From NCBI GenBank assembly GCA_947034895.1, contig OX344765.1:2361001-2425000 (forward strand): a stretch of DNA of 64,000 nucleotides, given 5' to 3'. Position numbers and translations under genes: made by a program. Positions 59,249-64,000 of this stretch are shown in pieces. This stretch comes from Rhytidiadelphus loreus. Its lineage: Eukaryota; Streptophyta; Bryopsida; Hypnales; Hylocomiaceae. The stretch's first letter is position 1; each line of letters begins with the position of its first letter. A model generated the notes under the pieces. The model had not been told where the DNA came from and did no database searches. It saw only the letters and a program-made list of their open reading frames with translations.

Positions 59249-59582
59249 CTACTCCAATTCGGACAAGTCGCTTCCCAGTTGGTCTTTGTCTTCAGCTAGG
59301 GGTACAACCAACTTTTCCGACTTGGATTCTTTTATCTCCTTCTCACACACTCTCCTGATGTGATTCTTATATTGGCAAAACTTACAACCTCCTTTCACAA
59401 ATTTGAATTTCGTAATTTCACTTCCAACCTTCTCCATCATGCCATGTTGATTTCCTAATTGGATTTCAATTAATTCCTTACAGACCAACTCGGAAACCTG
59501 ACTAAAGCAACATTTAGACTTTATAAAACCAAATTGGATAAGCACACAAAACAACACACCTCTCACAATGTACCCAAAAGAG
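59249..59582 (-). pseudogene. CCHC zinc-knuckle fragment, probably a retroelement Gag remnant
   Basis: The minus-strand frame encodes FVKGGCKFCQYKNHIRRVC, a C-x2-C-x4-H-x4-C zinc knuckle, followed by the charged EKEIKESKSEKLV and DKDQLGSDLSELE. Such knuckles are typical of the nucleic-acid-binding part of Gag in LTR retrotransposons, but also occur in host RNA-binding proteins. No protease, integrase or reverse transcriptase frame is visible nearby. The frame is cut at its N-terminal side by the GTATCC-array element. Confidence 0.45.
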
Positions 59583-60090
59583 TGAGGCAAGGGTATTAGT
59601 TCCCCCCCTCCTCTCTCAAAATTTTTTAAGGCCGTTGATTTCTTTTTATAAAAATGCTTATCTTCGAAATCGTTGTCAATTTCTCAAAAGAATTTAAGCC
59701 GTTGATTTTTGAGATTTAATCTTAGCCATCCATCCAAATACGAATACGGATATAATATATGGATACGAATCAAAGTACGGCCACGGACATTGTACAAATA
59801 TAGTATTTGATATTGGAATACAATATGAATACATGTACAGATATGAATATGATATACTGATATGGGATACAGTTTTCATTGTCCCATATTGGTTGCTATT
59901 GTATACTTGTTCACAAAATTACAAATAAGCGGAGAGGGGGACGAAAAATTAAGAAATTAATTTTAATTAATAATAATTTTTAAACCTGGGGGATCTGGGA
60001 GGGGATTTAAATTTTTTTTAATTAATTAAATTTTTTTGAGCTCATTGTGACAGTTTGTCACAATGACAATGAGCTCAAAAGATGTAGTAA
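59583..60090. repeat. GTATCC-array element, copy 3
   Basis: Orientation opposite to copy 1. Degenerate GGATAC/GAATAC units lie at 59735-59870 and end in CCCATATTGGTTG. The end palindrome TTTGAGCTCATTGTGACA (60035-60052) faces 60056-60079, in which ACAATG is duplicated. The outer word AAAAGATGTAGTAACTAC matches the outer flank of copy 1 inverted, so it belongs to the element. Confidence 0.6.
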
Positions 60091-61470
60091 CTACATTACA
60101 TATGCCACACATGACAGAAAAATCACAGTCCAACTTGGACCTATTTCATAACACTCCAATTTGGTATTCCTAATATCAGCCATACACACATACTAAATTG
60201 GAATTTCACTCAATAATTCTCAACTTAGCTCACATACAAATTTCACACTTCCACAAATTGGATCAATCAATACACCACACATAAAAGCATTGTAATCCCA
60301 TTTGGCAATTAATTCTTCCTCATATTAGCCGAATGGGTGACATATCACCGTTACAAAAATACTGTCTCCTAAATTGGACTATCACCAATTAGGCCTAGAC
60401 TTTGCTTCATAGCATTCTAACTTGGACAACAAAATTTATGCTTCCAATTAGTTTCATGTTCTTCTAAATCTCCCTCAAAAACATCAGCACATTATTCTAA
60501 TAGGTTAGCATCACCATGCACAAATCCTAATAGGACTAAACTGTTTCTCCTTACGCAACCATCTTCACGATGCTGCTCTTCTAACACTCGGACTTGGAAC
60601 TTAGACTTTTTACTCCACACCATTTACTTCCAAATCTGACTTTTGCAACAACCGTTGCAATCATTTAACCATTTCGGACATACTCCAAATCACAGACACT
60701 GACACATGAATTCGGACTTAAACATTCCATCACATCGTCTCAAATTGGATCTTAAACATAAACCACGGTATCAAAATCACACCAACTTGCATACAATCAT
60801 CATCTCACATAACACACAAATATACAGAAACCAAATTGAAAAACACAAACACAGCCAACTCGGGACTGGGACTCGCATTGGCATTCTCTCAACAGTGGGT
60901 GCCTTCCAAATCGGGAAACTCCTCTTTTAACTCCAAGCCAGGCAGTTCTTCAACCAATTTGGATCACACCTCAAAAACCCAAAAACTGCCAATTAGGAAC
61001 CTCAAACAAAACTGCATCAAAACCACAAGTACAAACTTCCCAAATCAGCATTCACTTCCCAAAAATCCAACTAGGAAAAACCCAACCCTAACTGCTGACC
61101 ACACACACAATCCGAATTGAAAAACACAGTACAACTCAAGCTGGTTGACTACAGACAATTCCGACTAGGAAAAAGACACAACACTTTCCAACTCAGAATT
61201 ACTCATTAACACCTCATAATTGTACTTCTCCCTCCAAATAGGTTTTTCTTTTGACTCCAGCTCAGCAGTCCTTACTTGACTGTTTCCAATTAAGAATAAA
61301 CCACAAAGAAATGACTTCCCAAATAGGTTTAAAAATGTCCAAAATCACACAATAAAAACACCAAATAAGAAAAACATAACCAAATACACCAAAAAATCAC
61401 AAAAATAACCAAAAAATTCCAAAATAAAATCCTATTAGTTTATTTGCAAAACCCAAGTAGAATTATAATT

Positions 61471-62469
61471 TTCCGATTAAAATTGTAACTTCTGTGAATT
61501 TTTGAAGTAGTTAGCCTTGAAATTACAAAACCACTTATAGAGTGAGGTCAAAATTTTCCCCTAAACAACCCATTACCGCCTAATCAAGTACCAAATATTC
61601 TCTATTAATGGAGTGCCACGTAACCCTTGTTGTCAAAAATACCTAATTCTGTCATAGAAGGAAGGGAAGGGGAATTTTAGGTGGAATTGGGGCCAAAGTT
61701 GGTGATGGAATTGGGCTGCATAATGGTAATGGGTGTTTTGACTTTAGAGGATATAAATGGATGTTATCCACAGTGAGATTCTCACCCGGGCACTCCTAGA
61801 CTTGCAACCCATTCAACATCTAGTTCTTTTGTGTGTAAATTGGCAAATTTTTAATTCAAGATAATCTGACTTGCGAAAACAATGGTTGGCACATTGTTTT
61901 GCACAGTTGAGCTCAATTGGGGAGCTCTTCAAGCCATTGAGCCATTGTGTTGAATTTTGCCTAATTTGGTTGGTCTTTGCTCATCGTATGAATCTCAGTT
62001 TGCATTATTCTCAAAAGATAGCATGTGAGCCCTACTTAAGAATAAATGTTTTGTTATATTGGTTCTTGATGATTTTCTAAATTGACATGAAAAGGAATCC
62101 TTGGCGCTATAGTTTGCAAATGTTGAGTTCAATTTGAGGGCTCTTCAAGTTAATGAGGTCTTAAAAATTTGTATTGTAATATAGGAATCTACAATAATTT
62201 GGCGAATAAAAAACAAAATTATATGCACTTGGCACATGTTTGCATTCTTCCATTGTTCAAAATTTGAATGTCTTGTTCGTAAGGGGTTAGAAGTCAATTA
62301 CTAATCCCTAAATGATCGACTAAAACATTTGCAAACCATAGCTACGACTCTTACAACGTTTCCCCACCAAATTTGTAATGATGAATTGTAATGAAGAATT
62401 TGCATGGTTTGGGATTTTCGAAACTTAATTCAAATGTTTTATTATATAACATTGAAAGAAAATTTGTCC
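61471..62469. other. Gene-free stretch
   Basis: No gene or bounded element recognised. TTAA-family-like words lie at about 62283 (AAGGGGTTAG) and 62303 (CTAATCCCTAAATG). Confidence 0.45.
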
Positions 62470-63010
62470 ATAAATGCAAATATGTATTTTATCTAAGTGT
62501 TGTTATGATTGAGTAAAAGCATGAGAATTATGTTATACTCAAACTATATGCACATTTATAGTTTTTATTTCGTAGAAATATTCAATCATTGATTTAATAG
62601 CAATTAAATTAAGATCTTTAAACTTCACAATAGAATTCCATTGCATCTTTGAATATTTTCTAAAATATTATGATTTCTTGATCTATCAACTATTGGCAAA
62701 AGTTTCTTTATTTTGAAACAATGACACTCTGACCATTTCAACCACATGATTTTTCACTACAAAAATCATTTCTAAGTTAACCCGCAACCAAATTACAATT
62801 GCATAGGTATATTAACCCTAGAGCATTCCACTGTCCATTGGTTGGATGGTGATATTCATTGAAAAAGCTTTAAGAAAAATCATTTACTATATCAATGGAA
62901 AGAAGAAAGAATGTTCTACATGAATCAACATGAGAAGTTCCAATAATTTATTTTGAAGTTTCAAAAGAAATTTTAGTATCTCCAAGATGAGTGCTTAGCG
63001 AGGTGCTTAG
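62470..63010. repeat. Dispersed repeat, copy 2 (first copy 41880-42512)
   Basis: Collinear with 41.9-42.5 kb by many shared words. A TTAA-CCCTTGAATTCC left end of another family member follows at 63014. Confidence 0.5.
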
Positions 63011-63260
63011 AAATTAACCCTTGAATTCCAAAAGCCTTTTTTCCACCAAAGACCACTCAAAGTTGCCATTTCTATGGCAAAGAGTGAAAAACTTTGAAAG
63101 TTTTTTTTTTGTACCTAACTTACTATAGCATCTTGCACTGAACTAGTGTGAGGGTGTGTGGAAGATGAGTCAAATGTTTATTTTTGGAGGAATTTCTTGA
63201 ATGTACATTTAGCACATGAAAATTTTAATTAGAATTGAAGCGCGTTTTGGGATTGCTGCT

Positions 63261-63869
63261 GTCTAGTTCGCCAAGCATGAAAGTTTGAACAACTTTGACA
63301 AACAATCCATCCTAAGATGAATTGATGAACAACTAAAGTCGGATTGATCATACCTTATAACAAACTCACTAAGGTAGGAGGCTTGAATGTTGGAGGGTAA
63401 TTTAAAACCGCTCATGTAGACTCACTTGTAATGAACTTGAGGTGGTTTTCAAATGGACCTTCTACTGTCATTGAATGGATCAATAAGAAAATATTATTTG
63501 TTGTAAGAGCCAACCATTCACTTTGCTTTCCCCATTTCTCTCTAAAAGCTGTAAGTGTACGATTTATGGAAGACCTATGGTTAGAAATAGGGACCTATGA
63601 CTCATCTTGTTTGAAAATTCATAAGCAATTCAAAAATGCTTCAAAAAATACAAAACGACTTGGATTACAATCAAAATCTATTTTTCTTTGTCTGAAAAAT
63701 GAGCTAAAAATAATCCCATACTGAAAACGACATAAAAAAGGCGAACCAGCCCTTAAATGCACACTTTAAGAGCCTCCTACCTTACCGGTAATCCCAGGAT
63801 AACACTTGGGTTCATAGCTTGCTCGAACACCGTAAGGTAACCTAAAGACACATAGAATGGATTCAATGT
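63261..63869 (-). pseudogene. Second, disrupted copy of the orphan exon region
   Basis: 63261-63371 plus 63783-63869 align with 50609-50811. The coding part reads LPYGVRASYEPKCYPGITG, lacking three residues, then is split by a 411-bp transposon, and the remainder (SEFVIRYD) is frameshifted. The copied block includes non-coding flank on both sides, so it is a genomic rather than an mRNA-derived copy. Confidence 0.6.
63372..63782. mobile_element. 411-bp TA-flanked Stowaway/mariner-type element
   Basis: AGGTAGGAGGCTT at the left and AGAGCCTCCTACCT at the right, flanked by TA (63370-63371, 63783-63784). The homologous uninterrupted sequence at 50.7 kb reads CTCGCTACCGG, a single TA, so 50717 is the empty site. 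The interior is homologous, in reverse orientation, to 13013-13323 and 29153-29918. Confidence 0.85.
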
Positions 63870-64000
63870 AAGGTAAGGTAGAAGGCTCAGTAATGGTGCA
63901 TGTAAGGAAATATAGGCCTGTTTGGAGAAGCCCGCGAAACCAAAAATATGTAATTTTTTTTCATGGCTAGAGAAAGAAGAGGAGTTGTCATACCAATTTT

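Larger units (their letters stand above)
58930..61470. repeat. Region with a recurring CCAA-N-T-N-GG motif
   Basis: Words such as CCAACTCGG, CCAATTCGG, CCGACTTGG, CCAAATTGG, CCAATTTGG, CCAATTAGG, CCAAATCGG and CCAACTAGG recur about 40 times, commonly 28-50 bp apart, in A/C-rich sequence otherwise unlike its surroundings. The block is interrupted by the GTATCC-array element at 59583-60090. On the minus strand some occurrences coincide with Leu-Gly or Ser-Glu-Leu codons of short open pieces, which partly explains the motif. Confidence 0.5.

Noticed and set aside
59249..61470. Complete LTR retrotransposon
   Set aside because: Only a zinc knuckle is visible; no LTR pair, polymerase or integrase frame was found.
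1..64000. CRISPR array, bacterial operon, rRNA or intact tRNA gene
   Set aside because: No regular spacer array, no operon structure and no rRNA sequence; the only tRNA-like sequence is the SINE head at 441-498.

Overview
The window looks like nuclear DNA of a flagellate-sperm land plant, most likely a bryophyte (moss or liverwort). The reasons are spliceosomal genes with short GT-AG introns, plant-type families (MA3-repeat translation factor, ankyrin-PGG membrane protein, TIR protein, EXPP1-like protein), and above all an H1-derived, Arg/His-rich protamine-like gene, a type described for liverwort sperm. Base composition is strongly AT-rich between genes. Gene density is low, at about eight supportable genes in 64 kb. 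The species cannot be named from the sequence.

Layout. 0-5 kb is transposon-derived: a CACTA-like element with two long hairpins and a tRNA-derived SINE-like insert, then a repeat carrying a nested TTAA-flanked element. 5.1-6.7 kb is a TIR-domain gene with four degenerate direct repeats in its leader and a perfect 21-bp inverted repeat at its 3' end. 8-11.4 kb is more TTAA-type and Stowaway-like elements. 12.0-14.5 kb holds two histone H2A genes, tail to tail, each with one intron at the same codon and each followed by the same 6-bp/4-nt stem-loop, like the animal/algal histone mRNA 3' end. 19.1-22.1 kb is an incompletely modelled EXPP1-like secreted-protein gene. 23.2-23.7 kb is the protamine-like gene. 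23.7-34.3 kb is AT-rich, gene-poor DNA with nested repeats. 34.3-38.3 kb is a complete 11-exon 20S proteasome alpha subunit gene (PAG1 type, minus strand). 39-43.2 kb is repeats. 43.3-48.4 kb is a five-coding-exon, four-MA3-domain translation regulator (MRF type). 50.7-52.4 kb holds an orphan terminal exon and an intronless ankyrin-PGG gene (both minus), bracketed by two direct copies of one MITE. 53.4-64 kb is repeats, a broken membrane-protein-like reading frame, a zinc-knuckle remnant, a long region with a recurring CCAA-N-T-N-GG motif, and a second, disrupted copy of the orphan exon.

The genes do not form a pathway. They are independent plant genes in a transposon-rich setting. The two chromatin themes (H2A genes with unusual 3' ends, sperm-type H1 protamine) are the most interesting biology. 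The transposon record is informative because several insertions can be dated against empty sites elsewhere in the same window. Exon boundaries were derived by hand from splice consensus, reading frame and remembered family alignments; no search was run.
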